Of a stretch of DNA of 64,000 nucleotides, positions 26,488-35,026 are shown in pieces. Each line of letters starts with the position of its first letter. Within the stretch, counting starts at the first letter, position 1. Source of the stretch: Bacteroidales bacterium (lineage in GTDB: Bacteria; Bacteroidota; Bacteroidia; Bacteroidales; UBA932); contig JAGCXP010000106.1 in the NCBI GenBank assembly GCA_017961345.1, positions 1 to 64,000 of the forward strand, written 5' to 3'. The translations under genes and the position numbers were made by a program. Under the pieces are notes generated by a model. That model saw only the letters and a program-made list of their open reading frames with translations, did not search any database and was not told where the DNA came from.

Positions 26488-27852
26488 CTACTTGAACAGT
26501 TTGTCGACGGCCGCTACGCTACCCGGAACGGAGAAGACGATGACACGGTCGTAGGCCTTGAGGACGCTGGAACCGACGGCGATGAATGCGTCCGTGCCGC
26601 GGATGACACCGCCGATCAGCGCGCCGGAAGGGAAGGAGATATCCTTGAGGCTCTTTCCGACAATCGCGGAATTTTCTTCTACGATATATTCCAGCACTTC
26701 GGCGTTGGTGCCGTTCATGTATTTGATAAACTTGACTTTGTCGCTGAGCGTGAGGCGGAAAATCTTGGCGGCGGCAATCAGTTTGCGGTTGATGGTCGTG
26801 TCGATACCCATCTCTTCGGCCAGACGCAGGTATTCGATGTTCTCGACGCCGGCGATGGTCTTGGGAACGCCCAGCCGCTTGGCCGCGACGCAGGAGAGGA
26901 TGTTGGTCTCTGCGCTGTCGGTTACGGCAATCACCACATCGTAACCGCGGATGCCTTCTTCAATGAGCAGGTCGGTGTCCCTCGCATCGCCGCAGACCAC
27001 CTTGATATGACTGTCCAGTTCCTCGGTCATCTTGAGGCAGGTTTTCCGGTTGTTGTCGATGATTTTGACCTCTTCCGTATTGTCGACGAGCTGGGTGGCC
27101 ACCATGCATCCGATGTTGCTTCCGCCGAGAATCATCACGCGGCGGGCCACCGTTTCCTGGCGTCCCAGCACCTTGAGCAGTGGTGAAAGTGACTCTCGTA
27201 AGGAAATGATATAGAGCATGTCCCGTTCCTTGAACTTGAAGTCCGGACCGGGGATAATCGTTTCGCCCAGCCGCGACACGGCCACGATGCGGAAACTGAT
27301 GTTGTACTTGTCGGCGATTTCGCGGCTGAAGTCGATGAGTTTTTCGTCGAGGACGGGGGAGTCCTCTTCCAGTTTCAGTACGGAGAGTTGCAGGCGTCCC
27401 CGGGCGAAATCCAAGCTCTCCGAGGCGCTGGCGTTCTTCAAGAGTTCCACGATTTCCGTTGCGGCAATCCTTTCGGGGTAGAACAGCAGGTCGATGCCCA
27501 TATCGGTAAACAGGATCCGGTTGTCGTAGGAGAGGTATTCTTCGTTGCTGACCCGGGCCACGACCTTCTTGCTGCCGAGTTTTTTGGCCAGCAGGGCACT
27601 GACCAGGTTCTGGTTCTGGTTACTGGACGGATTGACGGCGACAAAGAGGTCCGCCTGGTCCACAGCGGCATCCTGCAGGATTTTGATGGATGAAGAATCG
27701 CCGCAGATCGTGACGATATCCGCGTTCTCGGCCGCGGCGGTCAGCCGCTCCTGGACGGAATCGATGAGGGTGATTTCGTTGTTGCCCGTACTGGAAAGCA
27801 TCTTGGCCAGATGCGTTCCCACTTGACAGGCGCCTGCAATGATGATTTTCAT
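26488..27852 (-). CDS. trkA: Trk K+ uptake regulator TrkA
   Basis: TrkA binds NAD(H)/ATP and gates the TrkH channel. The 454-residue product has the duplicated RCK_N-RCK_C layout: a first Rossmann domain at 1-125, RCK_C at about 140-225, a second Rossmann domain (MILGGSNIGCMVATQLV, near 235) and a second RCK_C at 370-454. In the first nucleotide site the usual GxGxxG reads GACQVG, with Cys9 (TGT) in place of the middle Gly. The second site is also loose (GGSNIG). ATG overlaps the glycosyltransferase stop by 4 bases. Its channel partner is encoded at 5.2-6.6 kb. Confidence 0.93.
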   Translation of the reverse strand: MKIIIAGACQVGTHLAKMLSSTGNNEITLIDSVQERLTAAAENADIVTICGDSSSIKILQDAAVDQADLFVAVNPSSNQNQNLVSALLAKKLGSKKVVARVSNEEYLSYDNRILFTDMGIDLLFYPERIAATEIVELLKNASASESLDFARGRLQLSVLKLEEDSPVLDEKLIDFSREIADKYNISFRIVAVSRLGETIIPGPDFKFKERDMLYIISLRESLSPLLKVLGRQETVARRVMILGGSNIGCMVATQLVDNTEEVKIIDNNRKTCLKMTEELDSHIKVVCGDARDTDLLIEEGIRGYDVVIAVTDSAETNILSCVAAKRLGVPKTIAGVENIEYLRLAEEMGIDTTINRKLIAAAKIFRLTLSDKVKFIKYMNGTNAEVLEYIVEENSAIVGKSLKDISFPSGALIGGVIRGTDAFIAVGSSVLKAYDRVIVFSVPGSVAAVDKLFK

Positions 27853-29069
27853 AATGCGATATGGTTGATGATTCGTTCGTGTGCTTTGTCTTTATAGCGG
27901 AGGGCGATGGGAACCACCCAGTCGTCCAGCATTCCTTTGACGCGTATGCGATGGCCGGACTCCTTGTCCCGGTTTATTTCCAAAAAGGTGTCAGGAACGC
28001 CTTTGTCCAGCGCCTTCTCAAGATAGCCGCTGAGGATTTCAAGGCTTTCCTCCGGATACTTCCGGATAAGTTTGCGATAGTCCTGATGGGCCTTCCAGAC
28101 GGCCTTGAATGCCGATTTCTTGCCCTGGAACAGGTAGATGATGGCGGAAATGCCGTCCATCAGCTTTCGTTCGAAAACCCGCAGACGGCGTAAGGAAAGG
28201 GCATGGCGGGCGGATTGAACGATCAAATCTTTCCGTTCTTTCGCTTCAAGCGGCAGGTCGGTGGCCATTTCCACGCTGAGGGCCACTTCGCAGAAAATCT
28301 CGAGGGCCAGGGTTCGGGCGAGGTTTTTGTGGTAGGTCAGCAGGTTGTTGCGGTAGTTCAGGAAGAGCTTCCGGGGGGATTCGTTGGGGAGGGTGCCGCC
28401 GCCGATATGAAAAACGCGGCTGCGGGGAACGCAGCAGATGCGCCAGCCTTCCAGACGGGCCCGCCAGCAAAAATCGATTTCCTCGAAATGGGCGAAATAA
28501 TCTCCGTCGAAGCCGCCCAAATCTTTCCAGGCCTTGGAACGGACCATCATACAGGCACCGCTGGCCCAGAATACATCCGCCGGCATGTCGTATTGCCCTT
28601 CGTCTTTCTCCGTCCAGGAAAGGATGCGCCCCCGGCAGAAGGCATAACCGAAGCAGTCAATCAGCCCGCCGGCCGCTCCGGCGTATTCGAAGCGCTCGCG
28701 ATCGTCATAGGAAAGGAGTTTGGGGCAGCAGGCGGCACAGTCGTCGTGCAGGTCCATCCATTCTTCCAGGGCGAAGAGCCAGTCTTTCTCGACCAGTACG
28801 TCGGAATTGAGCAGGAGGAAATATTTGGCTTCCACCTGGGCCAGAGCGCGGTTGTAGCCTTCCGCAAAGCCGTAATTGCGGTCGAGGCAGATGACGCCCA
28901 CACGGCCTTCGAAGCAGCTTTCGATATAGGCGAGCGAGCCGTCCGTGGAGTTGTTGTCGGCAACGATGACGCCGGCGTCATACCCCTCCAGCGAGTGCAG
29001 CAGGGGAGCGAGGAAACGTTTCAGATACTTTTCCCCGTTCCAGTTCAGTATGACAACCGCCGTCTTCAA
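27849..29069 (-). CDS. Family 2 glycosyltransferase
   Basis: The enzyme has the GT-A signature: VVILNWNGEKYL at the N-terminus, VADNNSTDGS, the metal-binding LLLNSDV (DxD-like) and the catalytic-base segment HFEEIDFCWRA, then FHIGGGT. It transfers an activated sugar, probably to a surface glycan or lipid, but donor and acceptor are unknown. The frame runs back to 29213, yet the natural N-terminus begins at TTG 29069 (406 residues), just after the slyD stop; the alternative ATG 29156 would overlap slyD by over 80 bases and add a low-complexity Ala/Thr tail. It is coupled to trkA downstream. Confidence 0.85.
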   Translation of the reverse strand: MKTAVVILNWNGEKYLKRFLAPLLHSLEGYDAGVIVADNNSTDGSLAYIESCFEGRVGVICLDRNYGFAEGYNRALAQVEAKYFLLLNSDVLVEKDWLFALEEWMDLHDDCAACCPKLLSYDDRERFEYAGAAGGLIDCFGYAFCRGRILSWTEKDEGQYDMPADVFWASGACMMVRSKAWKDLGGFDGDYFAHFEEIDFCWRARLEGWRICCVPRSRVFHIGGGTLPNESPRKLFLNYRNNLLTYHKNLARTLALEIFCEVALSVEMATDLPLEAKERKDLIVQSARHALSLRRLRVFERKLMDGISAIIYLFQGKKSAFKAVWKAHQDYRKLIRKYPEESLEILSGYLEKALDKGVPDTFLEINRDKESGHRIRVKGMLDDWVVPIALRYKDKAHERIINHIAL

Positions 29070-29073
29070 AGGA

Positions 29074-29637
29074 TTATTTGCAGCCGCCTTTTCCGCAACC
29101 GCCGTCGGAGCATCCACCTCCGCACCCGCCGTCACAGTGGCAGTTGGACTTGACATATTCGCCGTGCAGGCCTTCTTTGAGTTCTTTCTCGCTGGCCTCG
29201 CGAATGGAAACAACTTCGCCCGTGAAATTCAGTGTCTTGCCGGCCATCGGGGAGTTGAGATCCATCTTCACGCTGCTATCGCCCACTTCCAGGACCACGC
29301 CCGGAATCATCTGGCCGGCCGAATTGACAAGGGGAACCCGGGCGCCCACTTTCAGGAATTCCTCAATGTATTTTCCATCGGGGCCTTTGAACATATCCTT
29401 CGGCAGGTCGAGAATGCGTTCCGGATCCACTTCGCCGTATCCTTCGGCGGGGGAGAGGGTAAACTGGAAACTGTCTCCGACCGATTTGCCTTCGAGATAC
29501 TCCTCGAATTTGGCCAGCAGATTGTGGTTGCCGTGGATGTATTCGAGGGGCCTTTCGCGGGTAGCGCGGTCGGCAATCGCGCCTTCCACCTCGAGTTCGT
29601 AGGTAATGGCTACGACCTTGTCTTTGCTGATTTTCAT
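29074..29637 (-). CDS. slyD: SlyD-type FKBP peptidyl-prolyl isomerase with Cys-rich tail
   Basis: The roughly 187-residue protein has an FKBP core split by an inserted-flap (IF) domain: EGAIADRATRERPLEYIHG at the start, the flap around DPERILDLPKDMF, and DLNSPMAGKTLNFTGEVV, typical of SlyD. The C-terminus is a metal-binding tail rich in Cys and Gly (CHCDGGCGGGCSDGGC) with a single His. E. coli SlyD uses a His/Cys/Asp tail to bind nickel and feed hydrogenase assembly; here the tail is nearly pure Cys. ATG 29637 is chosen; ATG 29649 overlaps tldE by 8 bases. Confidence 0.9.
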   Translation of the reverse strand: MKISKDKVVAITYELEVEGAIADRATRERPLEYIHGNHNLLAKFEEYLEGKSVGDSFQFTLSPAEGYGEVDPERILDLPKDMFKGPDGKYIEEFLKVGARVPLVNSAGQMIPGVVLEVGDSSVKMDLNSPMAGKTLNFTGEVVSIREASEKELKEGLHGEYVKSNCHCDGGCGGGCSDGGCGKGGCK

Positions 29638-29641
29638 ATCT

Positions 29642-31003
29642 TTATCCATTAAAATTCACTTTTTCAAATGCCAATGTGCCCACTTTGTCATTCATTTTCT
29701 CCGGCGCATCACTGCCGGCCGCCACAAGGCCCTGGAAGAGGGAAACGAGGTTTCCCGTCACCACCATTCCGCAGACCGGGCCGGCCGTCTTTCCGTCTTG
29801 TATCCGGAACCCTTCCACCCCAAAGGAGAAGTCGCCGGAGAGCGGATTGCAATTGCCACCGTTAAAGTCGGTCACATAGATTCCGTCCTTTACCAGGGAT
29901 AGAATATCCTGCAAATTTACCGATTTTTTGTTTTGCTCCAAACCCTTGCAGAAGGGTTCGATGCAGTTGCTGCAGGGTTCGCCGAATGTTTGGGGAAGTC
30001 CCGACTTCCGGGAATGCAGCGTGTTGGCATAGAACGCGCGGACGACACCCCGGTCAATCAGGACCAGTTCCGAGGTGGCAACTCCTTCACTGTCAAAGTC
30101 CCGGCTGCTGGGGTGCCCCTGACGGAAGGGATTGTCCTTCACCGTAAGGCAGTCGGCAAACACCTTCTCGCCGGTTTTTCCTTTGAGAAAAGACTGATCG
30201 CGGCGCACATATTCCGCCCGCAGGGCGCTGATCAGCGGATTGACGAATTTGGAGGCTTTCTCCGCTGCCACGACCATCGTGCCCGTAAAACTCCCGCAGG
30301 CTTGTTCTCCCATCCGTTCCAGACACTTTCGGAACGCGTTTTCACTGCAAACGCCCTTTTGCAGGCGGTCGAGGAAGGGAGAACTTTCCCAGTCGAACTG
30401 GCTATGGATGCGTCCGCCCTCGTCCCTGAGGTGAATTTCGCTGTCGATATGCCAGCTGCTGACGCTGCGGCTTCCTTCAAAGGCATCGCTGTCGCAGAGA
30501 AAACTCTCCGTGAGAGAGCGACTGACGTTCAGTACTTCGCTGATAAGCTGCGCTTTCCTGCCCTCAGCCTTTTGGCAAAGCGCTTCATAGCGGCATTCGC
30601 GCCGGGCCAGATCCAAGAGGTGATTGGCATCAAAAGCAAGTGCCGAAGGGTCGCAGGCATCGTCATCAGACTTTTCCCCGGTGTATTTCCGTTGGAGGGG
30701 AGGGAGCGAGGCGTCCGGATCCGCTTCCAAATAAGCACCCGTTTCGAGCGCCCGAACAATCAGGCGGGCGAGTTCCTCTTTAGAAGAGAGTTTATCCGTC
30801 TGAAGCAGGATACAGCGGTCATCCCGGTAGAGGGTAAGACCCAGCAGGGTGCAGTCCTCGCTGCCACTGCGGGAGATTTCTCCGTTTCTTAATTCCAGGT
30901 TGACTTCATGATGGCCCATCAGACGCGCGCGCACAGCCTTTGCGCCACTTTTCAGGGCGTAATCCCGTGCCCAGCGGGCCAGTTCCATCTCTTTTGTTTC
31001 CAT
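29642..31003 (-). CDS. tldE: TldE/PmbA-family metalloprotease subunit
   Basis: The protein, 453 residues from ATG 31003, has the modulator-of-gyrase fold: an N-terminal part with the AVRARL and LGLTLYRDDR strands, the TGTMVVAAEKASKFVNPL region and a C-terminal part with YVTDFNGGNCNPLSGDFSFGVEG. It lacks HExxxH, as expected for TldE, which forms a heterodimer with TldD. The TldD/E pair cleaves unfolded peptides and matures modified peptides such as microcin B17 in E. coli. It starts directly after the tldD stop, so the subunits are made together. Confidence 0.92.
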   Translation of the reverse strand: METKEMELARWARDYALKSGAKAVRARLMGHHEVNLELRNGEISRSGSEDCTLLGLTLYRDDRCILLQTDKLSSKEELARLIVRALETGAYLEADPDASLPPLQRKYTGEKSDDDACDPSALAFDANHLLDLARRECRYEALCQKAEGRKAQLISEVLNVSRSLTESFLCDSDAFEGSRSVSSWHIDSEIHLRDEGGRIHSQFDWESSPFLDRLQKGVCSENAFRKCLERMGEQACGSFTGTMVVAAEKASKFVNPLISALRAEYVRRDQSFLKGKTGEKVFADCLTVKDNPFRQGHPSSRDFDSEGVATSELVLIDRGVVRAFYANTLHSRKSGLPQTFGEPCSNCIEPFCKGLEQNKKSVNLQDILSLVKDGIYVTDFNGGNCNPLSGDFSFGVEGFRIQDGKTAGPVCGMVVTGNLVSLFQGLVAAGSDAPEKMNDKVGTLAFEKVNFNG

Positions 31004-31004
31004 C

Positions 31005-32414
31005 CTACTCTCCTCCAACCGTCAGATTGCCGATACAGACCGTCGGAATCCCGCAGGAAACCGGGACGCTTTGTCCTTTTCCGCAGGTCCAGGCCAGCGG
31101 GGGAATGGACAGGTCGTTTCCGACCGCCCGAATGTCCGCGAGCGCCTCCGGTCCGTTGCCGATGATGTTGATATCCTTAATGGGGGTCGTCAGACGCCCG
31201 TTTTCAATCAGATAGCCGCTGCGCACATAGAAGGTGAAGTCGCCTTCGCCGATTTTGACCTGCCCATTGGAAAAATCGTCTACATAGATACCGCTGTGCA
31301 GCGATGCGATGATGTCCTCCGGGGAGGCGGTGCCGGCCTCCATATAGGTGTCCCGCATGCGCGGAAGGGGCGCGCAGGTATAGTTCTCGCGTCGTCCGTT
31401 TCCAGTGGGCTGTACGCCGAAACGGGCTGCGCTCAGGCGGTCGTGGAGGTAGGAGCAAAGAATGCCGTCCCGGACCATATAGGTCTTCTGTCCCTCAATG
31501 CCTTCATCGTCGTAACGACAGGCTCCGCGGTCTGCATGGAGGGTGCCGTCATCCACGATATTCACTCCTTCCGGAGCGACGCGCTGCCCCATTTTGTCCG
31601 AAAAGACGGACTCGCGGGTAATGTTGAAATCGGCTTCGAAAGCATGCCCCATGGCCTCGTGCAGCAGAATGCCGGAAGCCCCCTTTCCCATGACGACGCT
31701 CATCTGTCCGCCCTTGGGACGTCGGGCGTTGAACCGATCGTCCAGGTTGCGGGTGAGCGTATCCGCCAGGTCGCTGATCAGTTGCTTCGTCAAGGCTTCG
31801 CTGCCGAGGCGGTAGCTGCGGCTGGACGACTGGGAAATCTTTTCGCTGCCCCGGGAAAAGACGGAGGTGACCGACAGTTCCAGCATGGGGCGGGAGTCAC
31901 AGCGCAACTCTCCGAGTGAGTTGTACATCAGGATGTCGCTGTGGACCGTCTCCAGATAGATGGAAATCTGCCCGGCACGGCTGTCACGTCCCCGGATGGC
32001 AGCCTCCAGTTCCTGTAGAAAGGCCACTGCTTTTTCAGGGGGAAAATCGTTCCAGTCGTCGGTCTGCGGATAGGCATCCGGGATTGCATGAGCTGGAGTA
32101 TGATAGTGATATTTTACGTCTGAGGAGGCAATCAGGGCGGCCGTCCGGGCTGTTTCTATCATCCGTCTCCGCACGGTATCGGCGCAATAGGCATAGCCTG
32201 TCTTTTCCGCGGAAAGGGTGCGGATGCCCACACCGTAATCGGAATAGAGGCCGCCGGATGTTACCTTGGAATCCGTCAGGCGGAACACGCTTTTGACGGT
32301 ATCTTCAAAATAGAGGTCGGCATAATCTCCACCCCGGGAAAGGGCAGATGCCACGACGCTGTCGAGGTCTTCTTCGCCAACGGAAAAATGTGCCTTAAAT
32401 TCCTCCGTCTTCAT
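31005..32414 (-). CDS. tldD: TldD-family zinc metalloprotease
   Basis: The 469-residue catalytic partner of TldE has the active site LLHEAMGHAFEADF (HExxxH, near residue 250) with the later Cys/Asp/Glu region around GIYVDDFSNGQVKIGEGDF. The frame is open to 32516, but ATG 32414 gives a normal N-terminus; the extra 34 codons overlap the zeta-like gene and are Arg/Ser-rich. It overlaps the upstream kinase gene by 20 bases. No ribosomal-peptide precursor or modification enzyme lies next to the pair, so a housekeeping role is the simplest reading. Confidence 0.94.
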   Translation of the reverse strand: MKTEEFKAHFSVGEEDLDSVVASALSRGGDYADLYFEDTVKSVFRLTDSKVTSGGLYSDYGVGIRTLSAEKTGYAYCADTVRRRMIETARTAALIASSDVKYHYHTPAHAIPDAYPQTDDWNDFPPEKAVAFLQELEAAIRGRDSRAGQISIYLETVHSDILMYNSLGELRCDSRPMLELSVTSVFSRGSEKISQSSSRSYRLGSEALTKQLISDLADTLTRNLDDRFNARRPKGGQMSVVMGKGASGILLHEAMGHAFEADFNITRESVFSDKMGQRVAPEGVNIVDDGTLHADRGACRYDDEGIEGQKTYMVRDGILCSYLHDRLSAARFGVQPTGNGRRENYTCAPLPRMRDTYMEAGTASPEDIIASLHSGIYVDDFSNGQVKIGEGDFTFYVRSGYLIENGRLTTPIKDINIIGNGPEALADIRAVGNDLSIPPLAWTCGKGQSVPVSCGIPTVCIGNLTVGGE

Positions 32415-33006
32415 TTTCCTGGGGGAGAAGGGGTTTTTCGACGATTTCCAGGATGTTGCCGTAGGTGGTTGCGTCGAAGATCTTCGCATCCTGCCCCTTA
32501 TATCCTTCCGCCACAATCTGGAAGGGCGGTGTGGAATTGTCTACCAGAATCCAGTGGTCGCAGAAGGGGATGTACTCGTGGAAAAAATAGTGTAGACCCA
32601 CGCGGTAGCGGCGTCGGACCGTCTGTTCGTCAATGTTGTGACCACCGGTCGCCACGCGGGCCTTGACCCGTTCGATGGCCAGTTCGGGCGTCCGCAGCCA
32701 AAAGTAGATGATGGTAACCTCATATCCCTGTTTCTGGGCCTGTTGGGCCAGTTTGAGCAGCGTGCGGGTCGCGAGCGTCGTCTCGATGCCGAAATCCATC
32801 TTCTTCTCGAAGAGGTAGTGGAAACGCATCAGCATGAAACGGCTCGCCCGGATGGCTGCGGCTTCGGGGCGGAAGGGATTGAAACTCTTTGCGAATTCAT
32901 CGGAATTGATAAACTGACTGCATTCGAAAAGTTCGGGCAGGATGGTGTAGGAGGCGGTGGTTTTCCCGGCTCCGTTGCATCCTGATATGATATACATCTT
33001 TGGCAT
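32395..33006 (-). CDS. Zeta-toxin-like P-loop kinase
   Basis: The roughly 203-residue protein begins with YIISGCNGAGKTTASYTILPE, a Walker A typical of zeta-toxin-like kinases, then has FINSDEFAKSFNPFRPE (substrate Asp), GIETTLATRTLL and RRRYRVGLHYFF. True zeta toxins phosphorylate UDP-GlcNAc and come with an epsilon antitoxin. No antitoxin is seen here, and the family includes many benign kinases, so toxicity should not be assumed. A promoter box at 33013-33020 rules out the upstream TTG 33015; ATG 33006 or ATG 32997 is the start. The 3' end overlaps tldD by 20 bases. Confidence 0.78.
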   Translation of the reverse strand: MPKMYIISGCNGAGKTTASYTILPELFECSQFINSDEFAKSFNPFRPEAAAIRASRFMLMRFHYLFEKKMDFGIETTLATRTLLKLAQQAQKQGYEVTIIYFWLRTPELAIERVKARVATGGHNIDEQTVRRRYRVGLHYFFHEYIPFCDHWILVDNSTPPFQIVAEGYKGQDAKIFDATTYGNILEIVEKPLLPQENEDGGI

Positions 33007-33012
33007 CCTTTG

Positions 33013-33020
33013 CAAAGATA
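33013..33020 (-). promoter_or_regulatory. Predicted -7 box before the zeta-like kinase
   Basis: Minus strand TATCTTTG, only 6 bases before ATG 33006, at the end of priA. It suggests a leaderless or near-leaderless transcript for the kinase-tldDE unit. The -33 box is not clear. Confidence 0.5.
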
Positions 33021-33025
33021 ATCAA

Positions 33026-35008
33026 TTACAGCGAATCTACGTTCACGCTGATGTGCCGGAGATACTTTTCTTCGCGTTCAAAACGCTCCAAAAGCTCGCC
33101 AAGCCGTTTTTTACGTGCCGTATAGAGTTTGTTTTTGGGAAAAGTAAGCCGGAGGGTCTTCTGAAACATCCCCGCGTGCTTTCCGCTGCCGGTTTCGTAG
33201 GGCCCCAGCACATCATAGCCTTCCTGAATGAGCAGGGTGGCGAGCAATCCCGCCTTTTCGTTCAAGCGGGCGATTTGATAATCGCCGACAATCAGGTCCA
33301 CCAGGCGGGTATAGGGAGGGTAGGCGAAGTTCTCGCGCTCCTCTAGTTGGGTAGGCTGAATTTGGCCGTTGCCATTTTTCAAGGCCTCGTAAACGGGATG
33401 GGAGGGTTGTTGCGTCTGAATGACGAACAGCCCTTTCTCTTCCCGGCGGGAACAGCGTCCGCGCAGTTGGGAGAGTGTTTGCAGGGCTTTCTCGTCGGCT
33501 CGGAAATCATCGATGCCCAAAAGAGCGTCCGCATCGATGACGGCGACCATTTTCAACCCCGGAAAGTCGAACCCCTTGGCCACCATCTGGGTGCCGATGA
33601 GTATGTCGGCTTCGCCGCGACTGAAGGCGTCAATGATTTCGCGCTCCCGAACGGTGCTGGAGGCGGTTTCGGCGTCCAGGCGGGCGACGCGGGCATGCGG
33701 AAAGAGGGTAATGGCTTCTTCTTCAATCCGCTCCGTTCCGGCGCCAATCATTTGGAGCGTTCCTCCGCAGGCGGGGCAGACGGGCTCCATCCGGCGACTT
33801 TTCCCACAGTGATGACAGGCCATGCGGTCTGTGGCCTTGTGATAGCTCAGGGGCAGGTTGCAATGTTTGCATTTGGGAATGGCTCCGCAGTCCTGGCACT
33901 GCAGGTAGAGGGCATAGGCCTTGCGGGAGCGCAGAATGACGACTTGTTTTCCTTCCGCAAGCGTATCCTGGATGCGCTCGATCAGTTTGATGGAGAAACT
34001 GCCTTTCATGCCCCGCTTCCGGCGTTCGGCGAGCGTATCGATGATTTCGATGTCCGCTGATTCGGCATGGTGGTATTTTTCACCGAGAAAGAAACGCTGC
34101 ATCTTGCCGTGGGTGCAGTTGTAGAGGGATTCCAGGGAGGGCGTGGCGGAACCCAGCAGGGCGGGACAGCCCAGAATGCGGGAGAGCATCAGGGCACTGT
34201 CGCGGCCGTTGTAGCGTGGGGCGGGGGAATCCTGTTTGTAGGAAGCATCGTGTTCCTCGTCCACGATGATCAGCCCCCAGCGATCCGGGGGGAGAAACAC
34301 GGCGCTCCGCGTACCCAAAACCAGCAGGGGCCCCTCCTCGTTATGGGAAAGCTCCCAACACAGCCGGCTGCGTCGGGCTGGTGTTTCCTTGCTGTGAAAT
34401 ACCCGGAGGCGGTCGCCGAAATGGGTCCGAAGACGGTCTTCCAGCTGGCGGCTCAGGGCAATCTCCGGAACGAGGTAAAGAACGCTGTCTCCCTTTTCCA
34501 TCACCTTGCGGGCCAGGCTCAGGTAGATTTCAGTTTTTCCCGAACCGGTCACGCCTTCCAACAGGCAGGTTTTTCCTTCTCCCAGGGACTTTTCCAATCC
34601 GTCAAAAACGATTTGCTGGGCCGGAGACAAGGTAATCGGAGCGGCTTCGAAAGGAGCGTCGGCTTTCTTTTTTCGGGCGGCTCGTATGGAGGCGGGCTCT
34701 TCCCATACCGGGAACGTGGCCTTGAACACTTCGCCCAGGGTGCAGAGATAATATTCCGAGAGCGTCTGCCAGAATTCCAGTTGCTCTCCGCCGACGCGGG
34801 GTGCTTCGGTAAGCAGGGCTTCGATGGGAAGGACGCGGGCGGCGCTCAAATGCTCCGGGAGTCGCTCGCACAGGTTTCGGATGACGCCTACGAGGGTTTT
34901 CCCGGCCATCTGAACGCGAACGGCCATACCGACCTGCGCCTCGTCCGGTACCGCATAATACGGGACCCACGACAGCCTGACGGGCAATATGACCTGAGCG
35001 TATGCCAC
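33026..35008 (-). CDS. priA: Primosomal replication restart helicase PriA
   Basis: PriA reloads the replisome at stalled forks. The 660-residue protein has the N-terminal 3'-DNA-binding region, SF2 helicase motifs EGVTGSGKTEIYLSL (Walker A), DEEHDASYKQ (motif II) and LGSATPSLES (motif III), eight zinc-binding cysteines (four CxxC pairs) at about 385-425, and IGTQMVAKGFDFPGL (motif V). It is shorter than the usual 730-820 residues, mainly in the N-terminal and connecting parts. Translation starts at GTG 35008. It follows parE by 18 bases and is probably cotranscribed. Confidence 0.94.
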   Translation of the reverse strand: MAYAQVILPVRLSWVPYYAVPDEAQVGMAVRVQMAGKTLVGVIRNLCERLPEHLSAARVLPIEALLTEAPRVGGEQLEFWQTLSEYYLCTLGEVFKATFPVWEEPASIRAARKKKADAPFEAAPITLSPAQQIVFDGLEKSLGEGKTCLLEGVTGSGKTEIYLSLARKVMEKGDSVLYLVPEIALSRQLEDRLRTHFGDRLRVFHSKETPARRSRLCWELSHNEEGPLLVLGTRSAVFLPPDRWGLIIVDEEHDASYKQDSPAPRYNGRDSALMLSRILGCPALLGSATPSLESLYNCTHGKMQRFFLGEKYHHAESADIEIIDTLAERRKRGMKGSFSIKLIERIQDTLAEGKQVVILRSRKAYALYLQCQDCGAIPKCKHCNLPLSYHKATDRMACHHCGKSRRMEPVCPACGGTLQMIGAGTERIEEEAITLFPHARVARLDAETASSTVREREIIDAFSRGEADILIGTQMVAKGFDFPGLKMVAVIDADALLGIDDFRADEKALQTLSQLRGRCSRREEKGLFVIQTQQPSHPVYEALKNGNGQIQPTQLEERENFAYPPYTRLVDLIVGDYQIARLNEKAGLLATLLIQEGYDVLGPYETGSGKHAGMFQKTLRLTFPKNKLYTARKKRLGELLERFEREEKYLRHISVNVDSL

Positions 35009-35026
35009 GGGGGAGTGCCTCCGGGC

